Source: Actinacidiphila rubida
Lineage (GTDB): Bacteria > Actinomycetota > Actinomycetes > Streptomycetales > Streptomycetaceae
Reading direction: 5' to 3'
NCBI RefSeq assembly: GCF_900110255.1
Contig: NZ_FODD01000023.1
Coordinates: forward strand, 1 to 64,000
DNA: 64,000 bases
The translations under genes were made by a program, and so were the position numbers. Shown here piece by piece: positions 8,566 to 17,578 of this stretch. The notes under the pieces were generated by a model. The model worked only from the letters and a program-made list of their open reading frames with translations, was not told the origin of the DNA and made no database searches. The number at the start of each line of letters is the position of its first letter. The stretch's first letter is position 1.

Positions 8566-10098
8566 TCAGCAGGCGCCGAGGTCCTGCCAGACGCCCCACT
8601 CGCCCGTGGTGCCGGGCTCCTCGTTGGTCGTCCACCACTTCGCCTTCCAGGTGTGGCCCTTCCACGAGACCGTGTTGCCGCCGACGTAGATCGCCGAGGA
8701 ACTCCACTGGGCCGCGGTGCAGCTGGTCGTGCCGCCCGTCACCGTCAGGGTGTAGGTGGCGGTGTGCACGGCGGATCCCTCGGTGCCGGTGACCGTCAGG
8801 GCGTAGGTGCCGCTGGCCGCCGCGGCCGTCGTGGACACCGACAGGGTGGCGCTGCCGCCCGCGGTGACCGAGGCCGGGCTGACGGAGGCGGTGACGCCCG
8901 CGGGGGCGCCGCTGACCGACAGGGCGACGGACTGCGCCGACCCGGCGGCCACCGCGGTCTTGATGCTGGAGGTCGCGGACGAACCGGCGGCGACGCTCGC
9001 CGACGACGGCGTCAGGGAGAGCGAGAAGTCGTTCGCCGGCGGCGTGGTGGTACCGCTGGTGAACGGCTCGAAGGTGTGGCTGAACTGCCAGGTGCTCTGC
9101 GTGGTGCCCGAGCAGCTGTCGGAGCCGCCGGTGCCCGGGCAGCCGCCGTTGTCCCGCTGGAGGGCCCAGAACGACAGGGTGTTGATGCCCTTGCCGACCG
9201 CCCAGTTGTACACGGTGGTGGCGTTCGCCGTGGTGAAGGTCTCCGCGGCGCCGTAGTCGTCGATGCCGGGCATCTCGGTGACGCCGATGGAGCCCCACAG
9301 CTGCGCGTCGGTCTTGGACGGGTACAGCGTCTTGAGCTGGTCGTGCAGGCCCTGCGCCGCGGTCTGCGTGTCGGTGGCCATGTTGTGGGTGGCACCGTCG
9401 TAGTAGTCGAACGTCATGATGTTGACGACGTCGATCCGGGCGTTGTTGGACACCGCGTTCTGCAGCACCTTCAGGCCGCTGTCGGCGAGGCCCGTCGTGG
9501 TGGTGGGCAGGGTGTACGAGAACTGGATGCTCCGGCCGTTGGCCGCAGCCCAGTCCTCGACCGCCTTGACCGCCTTGTTGCGGCGGTCGATGCCGGCCGT
9601 GTTGGTGAGCGAGTTGTCCTCGGTGTCGAGGTCGATGCGGCTGATGTCGTAGGTCGTGATGACCTTCTCGTAGGCCGCGGCGATCGAGTTGACGTCGGTG
9701 CAGCTGTCGGCGATCTCGGTGCCGGTGTCGTCGGCCGTGAAGCCTCCGAAGGACGGGATGACGTCGCCGCCGGAGGCGCGCAGCGTGCTGATGTCGCTGC
9801 CGAAGTTGGCCGAGGCTATCGGCATGCCGCTGTCGCCGTTCCAGTACGGCGTGCAGGAGCCCTTGGTGGCGGCCTGGATGAACGCCATCGTCAGGTACTT
9901 GTTGCCGGACTGCGAGGCGAGGCCGGACAGGCTGTCGCCGTTGTAGGCCTCGAAGTAGGGGGCGAAGACGTGCGCGGGCAGTGGGGTGGCCGCGTGCGCG
10001 GTACCGGCGCCGGTCAGCGCCAGTCCGGCGGACGCGACGGCGGTGACGACACCGGTGAGCAGGGTGCGGAGGACGGGTCTGCGAACGGGTCCGGTCAT
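8566..10098 (-). CDS. secreted GH18 chitinase with chitin-binding module
   Basis: 510 residues. Signal peptide ending AHA (about 36). GH18 TIM barrel (about 38-345) with the catalytic DxDxE as Asp156-Asp158-Glu160 in RIDLDTE. Then an Ig-like/fibronectin-like Ser/Ala/Thr-rich beta domain (about 350-455) and a C-terminal family 5/12 chitin-binding module (about 463-510) with the WKGHTWKAKWWT aromatic strip. It hydrolyses chitin outside the cell. Two DasR-type operators in its promoter indicate induction by N-acetylglucosamine/chitin breakdown. RBS AGGGAG lies about nine bases before the ATG. Confidence 0.95.
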   Translation of the reverse strand: MTGPVRRPVLRTLLTGVVTAVASAGLALTGAGTAHAATPLPAHVFAPYFEAYNGDSLSGLASQSGNKYLTMAFIQAATKGSCTPYWNGDSGMPIASANFGSDISTLRASGGDVIPSFGGFTADDTGTEIADSCTDVNSIAAAYEKVITTYDISRIDLDTEDNSLTNTAGIDRRNKAVKAVEDWAAANGRSIQFSYTLPTTTTGLADSGLKVLQNAVSNNARIDVVNIMTFDYYDGATHNMATDTQTAAQGLHDQLKTLYPSKTDAQLWGSIGVTEMPGIDDYGAAETFTTANATTVYNWAVGKGINTLSFWALQRDNGGCPGTGGSDSCSGTTQSTWQFSHTFEPFTSGTTTPPANDFSLSLTPSSASVAAGSSATSSIKTAVAAGSAQSVALSVSGAPAGVTASVSPASVTAGGSATLSVSTTAAAASGTYALTVTGTEGSAVHTATYTLTVTGGTTSCTAAQWSSSAIYVGGNTVSWKGHTWKAKWWTTNEEPGTTGEWGVWQDLGAC

Positions 10099-10150
10099 GG
10101 ACCGCGCTCCCTTCGACGGTGGGGGGCTTCAGCATCCGGAAGCACATATT

Positions 10151-10162
10151 TGGTCTGGACCA
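10151..10162. promoter_or_regulatory. DasR-responsive element (dre), copy 1
   Basis: TGGTCTGGACCA, one base from the perfect palindrome TGGTCTAGACCA expected for the GntR-family repressor DasR, 53 bases upstream of the chitinase start. Confidence 0.85.
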
Positions 10163-10169
10163 ATAGTGC

Positions 10170-10181
10170 TGGTCTGGACCA
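10170..10181. promoter_or_regulatory. DasR-responsive element (dre), copy 2
   Basis: A second identical TGGTCTGGACCA, 19 bases from the first, about two helical turns. A TTGACA -35 box (minus strand, 10193-10188) lies just upstream and a CACTAT -10-like box lies between the two sites, so bound DasR would cover the promoter. Confidence 0.85.
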
Positions 10182-10184
10182 CCC

Positions 10185-10223
10185 GACTGTCAAGGGTCCT
10201 AACAGACAAGGTTGTTGACAGTC
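10185..10223. repeat. 9-base inverted repeat upstream of chitinase
   Basis: GACTGTCAA (10185-10193) and TTGACAGTC (10215-10223) are perfect inverted copies separated by 21 bases. The left arm contains the chitinase -35 box. It could be a second operator; the plus-facing TTGACA leads to no plus-strand gene. Confidence 0.45.
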
Positions 10224-10388
10224 TCCCGTCCGAACGGAGGGAACCGGCCACCGCCGCGTCCTGTCGGGGACGCGGCGGCGGCCGGATTCAGCGACGGCGG
10301 CCGGCCTCGGCGCCGCTCGGCGGTCGGTGCCGCTCCGCGGACGGTTCCACGGTCGGCGCCGTCAGCACGATCAGCGCGGCCCGCGAGG

Positions 10389-11768
10389 TCAGCGCGGCCA
10401 GCTCGTCAGCGCCAGCGCCGGGACGAAGCGCGCCGCGTCGAGGGTGCCGACGCCGGTGGCCATGTCGTAGCCCTTCACCGCGGTGTAGCCGGTGACGCCG
10501 TCGTAGGAGTTGTTGGTGCCGTCGGCGACGTCCACGATGCCGCTGAACTTCGCCGTGCCCTTGGCGAGGGCGTACAGCGCCTGGTGGATGTCGCCCACCC
10601 GGTGCCCGGCCAGCTGGTCGGCGAGCGCGACGATGCCGGAGAACAGCGGGCTCGCCTCGCTCGTGCCGCCGTAGACGTCCCAGCCCACCGCTGTCGGGTC
10701 GAAGCTGGAGTACACCCACGCGCCGCCGTCGACGGCCGCCGACATGGAGATGTCCGGAGTGCCGCGCTGTGCGCCGACGACCTGCCGGACGCCGTTCTGG
10801 TAGAGCGGCCTGGCGAAGACGTGCGACTGCCCGCCGCCGCCGGCGCCGTAGTCGTTGTACACGCTGTCCGGCGCCGTGCGGTCGCCCGCGTCGTCCAGGT
10901 GCAGCTGGGTGCCGCCCACCGAGGTGACCAGCGGGTCGGAGGAGGGCCAGGAGTTCACCCGGTACGGGTAGTTGGTGCTGCCGTCCTCGGTCGCGTCGGT
11001 GGCACCGCCGTCGCCGGAGGACGCCAGCACCGTCACCCCGTGCCGCTGCGCGTCCTTGAAGGCGTAGCGCAGCTTCCCGATGCTGGAGAAGTCGCCCTGC
11101 GCGAAGCCGGGGAAGGTGTTCTCCGTCGCGCCGAAGCTCTGCGTGATGACGTCGCCCACGCCGTGGTCGATCATGGCCTTCTCGGCGTCCATCATCTCCG
11201 GCAGGCCGGTGACGCCCTCGGTCTCCGCGACGCCCGTCTCCACCAGCACGATGTGCGCGTCCGGCGCCGTCGCGTGGGCCATCTCGACGTCCAGCGTGCT
11301 CTCGCCGGCCCACCCGGTGTGGTCGGGGTTGGTCGGGTCGAACGGCGGGACGTCGCCCCACTTGACGACCTGGACGTGGGTGCTGGCCATGCCGAACTGC
11401 GCGCTGTAGACGTCGAGGTCGTGCTGGATCGTCGGCGAGCCGAACGAGTCCACGATCACGATGGTGCGGCCCTTGCCGGTGACGCCCGCGCGGTACAGCG
11501 GCTTCAGGTCGTACGCCTGGCGGTACTGCAGGGGCGTGTAGCAGTTGATGCCCCATTTGGCCTGGCACTGCGCGATGGTCAGCGGGCTGCCGACGCCCTT
11601 GATCAGGCGGTGGCCGGCCACGGCGGGCACCGCCTTGACGGCGCCGGTCACGTGGCCGGCCGCGGCGGCCGCGCCGCTCATCGGGGCGGCGATCAGGGCG
11701 GCGGCGGTGAGGGCGGTGGCCCCGGCCGCGGCGGCCACGGCGCGAGGCCGCGGGCGAGATCTGCGCAT
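10389..11768 (-). CDS. secreted sedolisin (S53) serine-carboxyl protease
   Basis: 459 residues from the ATG at 11768, which follows AAGGAGG by four bases; an upstream in-frame ATG lacks such a site. Signal peptide about 1-37. The catalytic triad Glu156-Asp160-Ser370 is visible in GESTLD and GGTSEASP, and the oxyanion Asp253 in SSGDGG. Asp/Gly-rich residues near the C-terminus (DVADGTN, TLDAARF) fit the calcium site. Unlike many kumamolisin-type enzymes there is only a very short propeptide between signal and catalytic domain, so it belongs to the small-pro-domain group seen in actinomycetes. It should be an acid-active extracellular endopeptidase. Confidence 0.9.
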   Translation of the reverse strand: MRRSRPRPRAVAAAAGATALTAAALIAAPMSGAAAAAGHVTGAVKAVPAVAGHRLIKGVGSPLTIAQCQAKWGINCYTPLQYRQAYDLKPLYRAGVTGKGRTIVIVDSFGSPTIQHDLDVYSAQFGMASTHVQVVKWGDVPPFDPTNPDHTGWAGESTLDVEMAHATAPDAHIVLVETGVAETEGVTGLPEMMDAEKAMIDHGVGDVITQSFGATENTFPGFAQGDFSSIGKLRYAFKDAQRHGVTVLASSGDGGATDATEDGSTNYPYRVNSWPSSDPLVTSVGGTQLHLDDAGDRTAPDSVYNDYGAGGGGQSHVFARPLYQNGVRQVVGAQRGTPDISMSAAVDGGAWVYSSFDPTAVGWDVYGGTSEASPLFSGIVALADQLAGHRVGDIHQALYALAKGTAKFSGIVDVADGTNNSYDGVTGYTAVKGYDMATGVGTLDAARFVPALALTSWPR

Positions 11769-11997
11769 GGACCCTCCTTGAGTGAAGCTCTCCGGTGGGT
11801 GGTGCGGCCGCACGAGGACGGCTGTTGTGATGATCTGATCTGTGGATCATGCGCAGAACAAGTGAATTGGCCGTCTGCTGCCCCCTGCTTTACCCGGACG
11901 GCCGAATCCTTTGCCGGGTCATCGACAGGAAATGGGGGTACGCCCGAGGAATACAGCGGGACGCAGCGGGACCCAGCGACCCGCCGGTGACGGGCGG

Positions 11998-12897
11998 TCA
12001 GGACACGATGTCCTTGGAGCGGAAGCCGCGGAACGCCAGCGCGACGAGCACCAGCGCGTAGGACAGCGACACGGACGTCCCCTGCAGCATCCCCGACCAT
12101 TCCATGGTCGGCTGCAGCGCGTCCGCCCAGGAGAACTGCCAGTGCGCCGGCAGGACGTCCCGCCAGGAGCCGAGCGCGGTGACCGCGTCCAGCACGTTGC
12201 CGAGGATCGTCAGGCCCACCGCGCCCCCGACCGCGCCCAGCGGCGCGTCGGTGACCGTCGACAGCCAGAACGCCAGCGCGGCGGTGACCAGTTCGCTGAC
12301 GAAGATGAACGCGACGGCGATCGCCAGCCGCGGCAGGGCGGCGCCGGAACTCAGCGTGCCGCCGGTGGGCAGCTCCAGGTCGCCCCACCCGTAGGCCACG
12401 GTGCCGGCCGCGAGCGCCACGGCCGGCAGCAGCACGATGGCGACCGCGGAGAACAGGAGCGCCACCGCGAGCTTCACACCCAGCAGCCGGGCCCGCGGCA
12501 CCGGCGCGGCCAGCAGGTACCGCAGGCTCGACCAGCCGGCCTCGGAGGCGACGGTGTCGCCGCAGAACAGCGCGACCGGCACCACCAGCACGAACCCGGC
12601 GGACACGAACAGGCAGGTCGCGGCGAAGTTCGCGCCGGACGCCGTGGCCGTGTCGATCAGCGTCGGCCCGTTGCGCCCGTCGCCGCTCGGCGTCCCGCCG
12701 ATCGCGAAGGCCGCGATGAGGATGAACGGCAGCGCCACGAGCAGGGCGGCCACGATCATCGTGCGCCGCCGCAGCAGCTGGCGGCGCGCCTCGACCCGCA
12801 GCCGCAGGGTGCGCCCGGCGCGATAGCCGGGCGCGGTGGCCGCGGCCGGGCCGGGCGGGACCGGCGCGGGGACGGGGGCAGCGGGTGCGGTGCTCAT
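11998..12897 (-). CDS. ABC transporter permease (ABC-2 type)
   Basis: 299 residues with about six membrane segments: MIVAALLVALPFILIAAF near residue 50 and clusters near 100, 145, 195, 225 and 275. A proline/alanine-rich N-terminal tail precedes the first segment. The start overlaps the stop of the upstream hydrolase-ABC fusion gene by four bases (ATGA read on the minus strand), so the two products must be made together and form one exporter. The conserved start and overlap fix the boundary; open reading upstream in this frame is not coding. Confidence 0.88.
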   Translation of the reverse strand: MSTAPAAPVPAPVPPGPAAATAPGYRAGRTLRLRVEARRQLLRRRTMIVAALLVALPFILIAAFAIGGTPSGDGRNGPTLIDTATASGANFAATCLFVSAGFVLVVPVALFCGDTVASEAGWSSLRYLLAAPVPRARLLGVKLAVALLFSAVAIVLLPAVALAAGTVAYGWGDLELPTGGTLSSGAALPRLAIAVAFIFVSELVTAALAFWLSTVTDAPLGAVGGAVGLTILGNVLDAVTALGSWRDVLPAHWQFSWADALQPTMEWSGMLQGTSVSLSYALVLVALAFRGFRSKDIVS

Positions 12898-15683
12898 GCC
12901 GAGCCTCCGATCAGGGTGAGGAAGGCGTCCTCCAGGCGGCGGTGCGGCCCGACCTGGGACACGGGGATGTCGAGGCGGACCAGTTCGGCCACCAGCCGGG
13001 ACGCCGACATGCCGTCGAGCACGGCCAGCAGCCCGTCCTCCTCGCGGACCACCGTGGCGACGCCCGGCAGCGCGGCGACCTTGTCGACCGCGGACTGGGG
13101 CACCTCCCCGTCGACGCCGACGAGCACGGTGTCCGCGGAGCCGACGATCTCGGCGACCGGGCCCGCGGTCACCAGCCGGCCGCGGTCCATCACCACCAGG
13201 TGCGTGCAGCTCTGCTCCACCTCGGCCAGCAGGTGGCTGGAGACGATGACGGTCCGGCCGGCGCCGGCGTAGCGGATCATCACCTCGCGCATCTCGCGGA
13301 TCTGCGGCGGGTCGAGGCCGTTGGTCGGCTCGTCGAGGATCAGCAGGTCGGGCAGGCCCAGCATGGCCTGGGCGATGGCCAGGCGCTGCCGCATGCCCTG
13401 CGAGTAGGTGCGCACCGCGCGGTCCAGCGCGTCGCCCAGGCCGGCGATCTCCAGCGCCTCCGCGAGGTGGGCGTCCTCCGCCGGGCGCCCGGTGGCCTGC
13501 CAGTACAGGTCGAGGTTGGCGCGGCCGGTCAGGTGCGGCAGGAATCCGGCACCCTCGACGAACGCGCCGACGCGGGACAGCACGGGCGCGCCCGGGCGCA
13601 CCGCCTCGCCGAAGATCCGGATCTCGCCCTCGTCCGGCCGGATGAGGCCCATCAGCATCCGCAGGGTGGTGGTCTTGCCCGCGCCGTTCGGCCCGAGCAG
13701 GCCCAGCACCTGGCCGGGTTCGACGCGGAACGACAGCTCGCGCACGGCGTACCGGTCGGCGGCCTTCGCGTACTTCTTGCTCAGCCCGGTGATCTGCAGC
13801 GGCACCGCGGCGAGCGCGGGGTCGGCCGGGCGGGGCCGGCCGCGACGGCGGCCGGTGAGCAGCAGTGCCGCCGCGGCGGCGACCGCGAGCGGCGGGAGCA
13901 CCCACACCCAGACCGGGAGGGGGGTCGCGTCCGCGGTCAGACCGGGGTCGGTGGGCACGGTCAGCCGCGGGTCGGCGAGGGAGACGGTCAGCACCGAGGG
14001 CGCGGCCGGGGAGGCGTAGCCGAGGTCGGTGGTCGACAGCACGAGGCGCAGCCGGTGGCCGCCGGCGAAGGCGTGGTCGACGGCCGGGAGGTGCAGCCGC
14101 ACGGTGGTGCCCTGGGGCGAGCCGGCGACGCGCACCGGGGTGGCGAGCGAGGCCGGCAGGGTCTGCTTGCCGTCAGGACCCAGGTCGTACAGCTTGGCGA
14201 ACAGCACGGCGTCGGGCGCGTCGGTGGCGACCTTCACCGACACCTCGGGCGCACCGGTCAGCGTGACCGCGTGGCGCAGCTGCGCGGAGTCGAACGAGGC
14301 GGACTGCCCGGGGAAGTCCAGGGCGAGTCCGGCGCCGAACTGGGAGAGCTGGGTGAGGCCGCCGGCGCCGGGCACGGCGGAGATGCCGGGCGGTGAGCCG
14401 CCGGCGGGGCTGGTGACGCGCTGCGCGCCGCCGCTGAGCGCGTACCGGCGGGTGCGGGTGCCGTGCAGGCCCGGGTAGGCCGCTCCGCTCGCGCCGCGCA
14501 GGACGACGCTGCCGTCGGTGGAGTTGAGGCCGCCGGTGCGGGTCACACGGAACGCGGGCCCGGTGCCGGTCGCGGTGTCGCCCTTGAGGTAGTGGTCGAA
14601 CCAGGCGGTGACGCGGGCGTCGACCCGGGCGTCCTCGGTGTCGCCCCCGTCGTGGCCGCCGGAGATCCAGTCGACCTTCACCGGGGCGCCGTTGGCCCGC
14701 AGGGCGCGGGCCATCGCGTCGGACTGGTCGAGGGTGAACAGCGAGTCGGTCTGGCCCTGCACGATGAGCGCGGGCACCTTGATGCGGGCGCCCACCGCGG
14801 CCGGGCTGAGCGCGGTCAGCTGCGCCTCCGCGGCCGCGTCGGGCCTGCCCGCCTCGGCGACCCGCTTGTACAGGTCGCAGATGGCGGCGGTGAAGCGGCC
14901 GCACAGCGGGTCCGCCGCGGTGGCGCCGCTGCCCGCCGGCTGCCCCGCGGACGGGTTCGCCGGGCCCGAGGTGGAGTCCGGGGAGCCCGACGCCCCGGAA
15001 GGCGCGGGCGTCGGTGCCGTCGCGGGCGCGCCACCGAGACCGCCGGTCAGCGGGGTGGCACCGCTGGTGAAGAAGATGCCGGCCCACAGCTTCTTGTAGA
15101 CGTCGCCGGGGAACAGGGCGTCGCTGAGGTTCCAGTACGTCTCGCGCGGCGCGATCGCGTCGATGCGGTGGTCGTAGCCCGCGGCGAGCAGCGAGATCGC
15201 GCCGCCGTACGAGACACCGGTGATGCCGACCCGCGGGTCGCCCGGCGCGTCGAGGCGCACCTCGGGCCGGGTGGCGAGCCAGTCGACGAGCTTGCGGACG
15301 TCGGCGACCTCGCCGTCCGGCGCGTTCAAGCCGATGCGGCCGGTGGAGCGGCCGAAGCCGCGGGCCGACCAGGTCAGCACCGCGTAGCCGTGCCTGGCCA
15401 GCGTCTCCGCCTGGCCGCGCACCTCGTCCTTGCTGCCGCCGAAGCCGTGGCCGAGCAGCACCGCGGGTCTGCGGCCGGGGCCGCCGGCCGTGAAGTACGA
15501 CGTGTCGAGCCGCACCCCGCCGGCGCCGGCCAGCATCGCGTCGCTGCGGTGCACCGCGGACCCGCGGCCCTCGGCCGCGCTGCCGACGGCGACCGCGCCG
15601 CCGGCCGCGAGCAGCACGAGCGCCCCCACGACCGCGGCCCGCCGCTTCCACCCCGGCCGGCGCAGCGCCCTTCGAAGATCCAT
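12894..15683 (-). CDS. exported alpha/beta hydrolase fused to ABC transporter ATPase
   Basis: 929 residues. Order: short basic N-terminus, one membrane segment (about 17-36), an extracellular CocE/NonD/X-Pro-dipeptidyl-peptidase-like alpha/beta hydrolase (about 50-570) with nucleophile Ser158 in GVSYGG, Asp in GQTDSLF and His in SGGHDGG, a second membrane segment (about 590-612, VWVWVLPPLAVAAAAALLL), then a cytoplasmic ABC ATPase (about 625-929). The ATPase has Walker A GPNGAGKTT, signature YSQGMRQRL, Walker B LLILDEPTNGLDP and switch SSHLL. The permease partner follows with a four-base overlap. One polypeptide thus couples an outside hydrolase to an inside motor. Expressed from a probable leaderless promoter (TAGGAT, six bases before ATG). 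Confidence 0.9.
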   Translation of the reverse strand: MDLRRALRRPGWKRRAAVVGALVLLAAGGAVAVGSAAEGRGSAVHRSDAMLAGAGGVRLDTSYFTAGGPGRRPAVLLGHGFGGSKDEVRGQAETLARHGYAVLTWSARGFGRSTGRIGLNAPDGEVADVRKLVDWLATRPEVRLDAPGDPRVGITGVSYGGAISLLAAGYDHRIDAIAPRETYWNLSDALFPGDVYKKLWAGIFFTSGATPLTGGLGGAPATAPTPAPSGASGSPDSTSGPANPSAGQPAGSGATAADPLCGRFTAAICDLYKRVAEAGRPDAAAEAQLTALSPAAVGARIKVPALIVQGQTDSLFTLDQSDAMARALRANGAPVKVDWISGGHDGGDTEDARVDARVTAWFDHYLKGDTATGTGPAFRVTRTGGLNSTDGSVVLRGASGAAYPGLHGTRTRRYALSGGAQRVTSPAGGSPPGISAVPGAGGLTQLSQFGAGLALDFPGQSASFDSAQLRHAVTLTGAPEVSVKVATDAPDAVLFAKLYDLGPDGKQTLPASLATPVRVAGSPQGTTVRLHLPAVDHAFAGGHRLRLVLSTTDLGYASPAAPSVLTVSLADPRLTVPTDPGLTADATPLPVWVWVLPPLAVAAAAALLLTGRRRGRPRPADPALAAVPLQITGLSKKYAKAADRYAVRELSFRVEPGQVLGLLGPNGAGKTTTLRMLMGLIRPDEGEIRIFGEAVRPGAPVLSRVGAFVEGAGFLPHLTGRANLDLYWQATGRPAEDAHLAEALEIAGLGDALDRAVRTYSQGMRQRLAIAQAMLGLPDLLILDEPTNGLDPPQIREMREVMIRYAGAGRTVIVSSHLLAEVEQSCTHLVVMDRGRLVTAGPVAEIVGSADTVLVGVDGEVPQSAVDKVAALPGVATVVREEDGLLAVLDGMSASRLVAELVRLDIPVSQVGPHRRLEDAFLTLIGGSA

Positions 15684-15689
15684 CCCCCG

Positions 15690-15695
15690 ATCCTA
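15690..15695 (-). promoter_or_regulatory. leaderless-type -10 box, hydrolase-ABC gene
   Basis: TAGGAT on the minus strand ends six bases before the ATG at 15683, so transcription should begin at or next to the start codon. Confidence 0.55.
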
Positions 15696-15834
15696 GGTGG
15701 CGGCCGCGCCGGGCCCGGCGCACCGGTCCCATTCCCCGGCATTTCCCAGACACCGGCAGGGCGGCACGGCAGGGCCGGCCCTTCCCCGCGCGGCGGGACG
15801 CGGGCGCACGGCGGTGACCGTCGGTGGCAGCGCC

Positions 15835-15840
15835 TACAGT
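15835..15840 (+). promoter_or_regulatory. leaderless-type -10 box
   Basis: TACAGT ends seven bases before the ATG at 15848, with no ribosome site at the usual distance. Confidence 0.55.
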
Positions 15841-15847
15841 CGGAGCC

Positions 15848-16495
15848 ATGGGCAAGGGGCTGGGCGCGGCGGGACGCAGGGCGGTGACGGGGTCCGACCC
15901 GGCGACCGGCCGGGTGCGGGCGTCGGCCGCGGTGTGCGCGTCGCTCGTCGCGGCGGGGCTCGCGGTGCCGCACGGTCGCGGCGGCCATCACAGCCACTAC
16001 CTGACGACCGAGGGCCGGCGGCTGCGGGCCGAACTCGCCGCGTCCGGCGCTCCCCCGGACGCGGCGCAGCCGGTCCCCTCCCCCACTACCGGGTCGTTCA
16101 CCGCGGACGACGGCACGGGGAGGCTGCCGCCGGTCGATCCCGCCCGGCGGGCCGCCGAGGTCGCCTCGGCCTGGGAGGGCCTGCTGCAGATCCGGTCGGT
16201 ACTGGCGGACGGCGAGTCCGCGCTGCCCGCGCCCTGGGAGCGGGAACGAGTGGTCCACGCGGTCGCGTTGGCGCTGGAGGCCGCGGGGTGCCCGCCGGCC
16301 CGGGCCGGCTCGCCCGGCTACCGGGTGACCGCGTCGGCCCATCCGGACACCGCCGAGATCGCCTGGTCCGCAGCGTCGCCGGCCGACGCCCTGGCCCGCT
16401 GCGCGGAGCTGCTGGCCGCCCGCGGATGGCAGTCGACCCGGCACCGCACCCGGGCCGGCGACCCGTTCCTGCTGACGAGCCCGGCCAAGCGCTGA
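15848..16495 (+). CDS. hypothetical protein with winged-helix-like N-terminus
   Basis: 215 residues. Not recognised as a named family. Residues about 20-60 (AVCASLVAAGLAVPHGRGGH..YLTTEGRRL) look like the second half of a winged helix-turn-helix with its beta wing, as in MarR/PadR-type proteins. The remainder (about 95-215) mixes short helices and strands with a GYRVTASAHPDTAEI strand pair and could be a ligand or partner domain. No signal or membrane segment. Divergent from the hydrolase-ABC gene, 164 bases away, so it might regulate it; this is only positional. Confidence 0.7.
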   Translation: MGKGLGAAGRRAVTGSDPATGRVRASAAVCASLVAAGLAVPHGRGGHHSHYLTTEGRRLRAELAASGAPPDAAQPVPSPTTGSFTADDGTGRLPPVDPARRAAEVASAWEGLLQIRSVLADGESALPAPWERERVVHAVALALEAAGCPPARAGSPGYRVTASAHPDTAEIAWSAASPADALARCAELLAARGWQSTRHRTRAGDPFLLTSPAKR

Positions 16496-16560
16496 GGCCC
16501 GGTCCCCGCCCCCCGGCGTTCGAGCGCGCTCTACCGTCGCACCAGGCCAGGGCCACGATC

Positions 16561-16566
16561 TAGAGT
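16561..16566 (+). promoter_or_regulatory. leaderless-type -10 box, aldo/keto reductase
   Basis: TAGAGT ends seven bases before the ATG at 16574. Confidence 0.6.
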
Positions 16567-16573
16567 CCTGGTC

Positions 16574-17578
16574 ATGGAATACCGTCATCTCGGCCGCAGC
16601 GGCCTGATCATCAGCGAGATCGCCTACGGCAACTGGCTCACCCACGGCTCCCAGGTGGAGGAGGACGCGGCCACCGCCTGCGTCCAGGCCGCGCTCGACG
16701 CGGGCATCACCACGTTCGACACCGCCGATGTCTACGCGCAGACGCGAGCCGAGTCGGTGCTCGGCCGCGCGCTGAAGGGCGAGCGCCGCGAGGGCCTGGA
16801 GATCCTCACCAAGGTGTTCTGGCCGACCGGTCCGGGCCGCAACGACCGCGGTCTGTCCCGCAAGCACATCAGGGAGTCGATCGACAACTCCCTGCGCCGC
16901 CTGCAGACCGAGTACGTCGACCTCTACCAGGCGCACCGGTTCGACCGGTTCACGCCGCTGGAGGAGACGATGGAGGCGTTCGCCGACGTCGTGCACTCCG
17001 GGAAGGCGCACTACATCGGCGTGTCCGAGTGGACGGCCGACCAGATCCGCCGGGCGCACGCGCTGGCCCGGGAACTGCACATCCCGCTGGTCTCCAACCA
17101 GCCGCAGTACTCGGCGCTGTGGCGGGTCATCGAGGGCGAGGTCGTCCCGGCGTGCGAGGAGCTCGGCCTGGGCCAGATCGTGTTCTCGCCGATCGCGCAG
17201 GGCGTGCTGACCGGCAAGTACCAGCCGGGCCAGGAGCCGCCGGCCGGCTCGCGGGCCACCGACGACAAGGGCGGCTCGGCCATGATCGGCCGCTACATGA
17301 ACGACGACCTGCTGGAGCGCGTGCAGTTGCTGCAGCCGCTGGCCGCCGACTCCGGTCTGAGCATGGCGCAGCTCGCGGTCGCCTGGGTGCTGCAGAACCC
17401 GAACGTGTCGGCGGCGATCGTCGGCGCCTCGCGGCCCGAGCAGGTGGCGGAGAACGCCAAGGCGGCGGGTGTGCGGCTGGACGCGGAGGTGATGGCCGGG
17501 ATCGAGGCGGCGCTCGCGCCCGTCGCGGTCGTCGACCCCAAGCGCGTGCACGACAACGTGCCGGTGCAGCGCCCGTAG
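16574..17578 (+). CDS. aldo/keto reductase (potassium-channel beta-subunit-like)
   Basis: 334 residues. Single (alpha/beta)8 barrel with the catalytic tetrad visible: Asp and Tyr in FDTADVY, Lys in ILTKVF, His in YQAHRFD. The length and the KxxHIRESIDNSLRRLQTEYVD region place it with the larger KCNAB/YghZ-type AKRs. These reduce aldehydes and ketones with NADPH. The stop codon overlaps the GTG of the next gene by one base, so the PAP2 gene is co-translated. Confidence 0.92.
   Translation: MEYRHLGRSGLIISEIAYGNWLTHGSQVEEDAATACVQAALDAGITTFDTADVYAQTRAESVLGRALKGERREGLEILTKVFWPTGPGRNDRGLSRKHIRESIDNSLRRLQTEYVDLYQAHRFDRFTPLEETMEAFADVVHSGKAHYIGVSEWTADQIRRAHALARELHIPLVSNQPQYSALWRVIEGEVVPACEELGLGQIVFSPIAQGVLTGKYQPGQEPPAGSRATDDKGGSAMIGRYMNDDLLERVQLLQPLAADSGLSMAQLAVAWVLQNPNVSAAIVGASRPEQVAENAKAAGVRLDAEVMAGIEAALAPVAVVDPKRVHDNVPVQRP

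Noticed and set aside
10215..10223. Plus-strand promoter at TTGACA upstream of the chitinase
   Set aside because: No plus-strand gene follows for over 5 kb; the element is better read as an arm of an inverted repeat.
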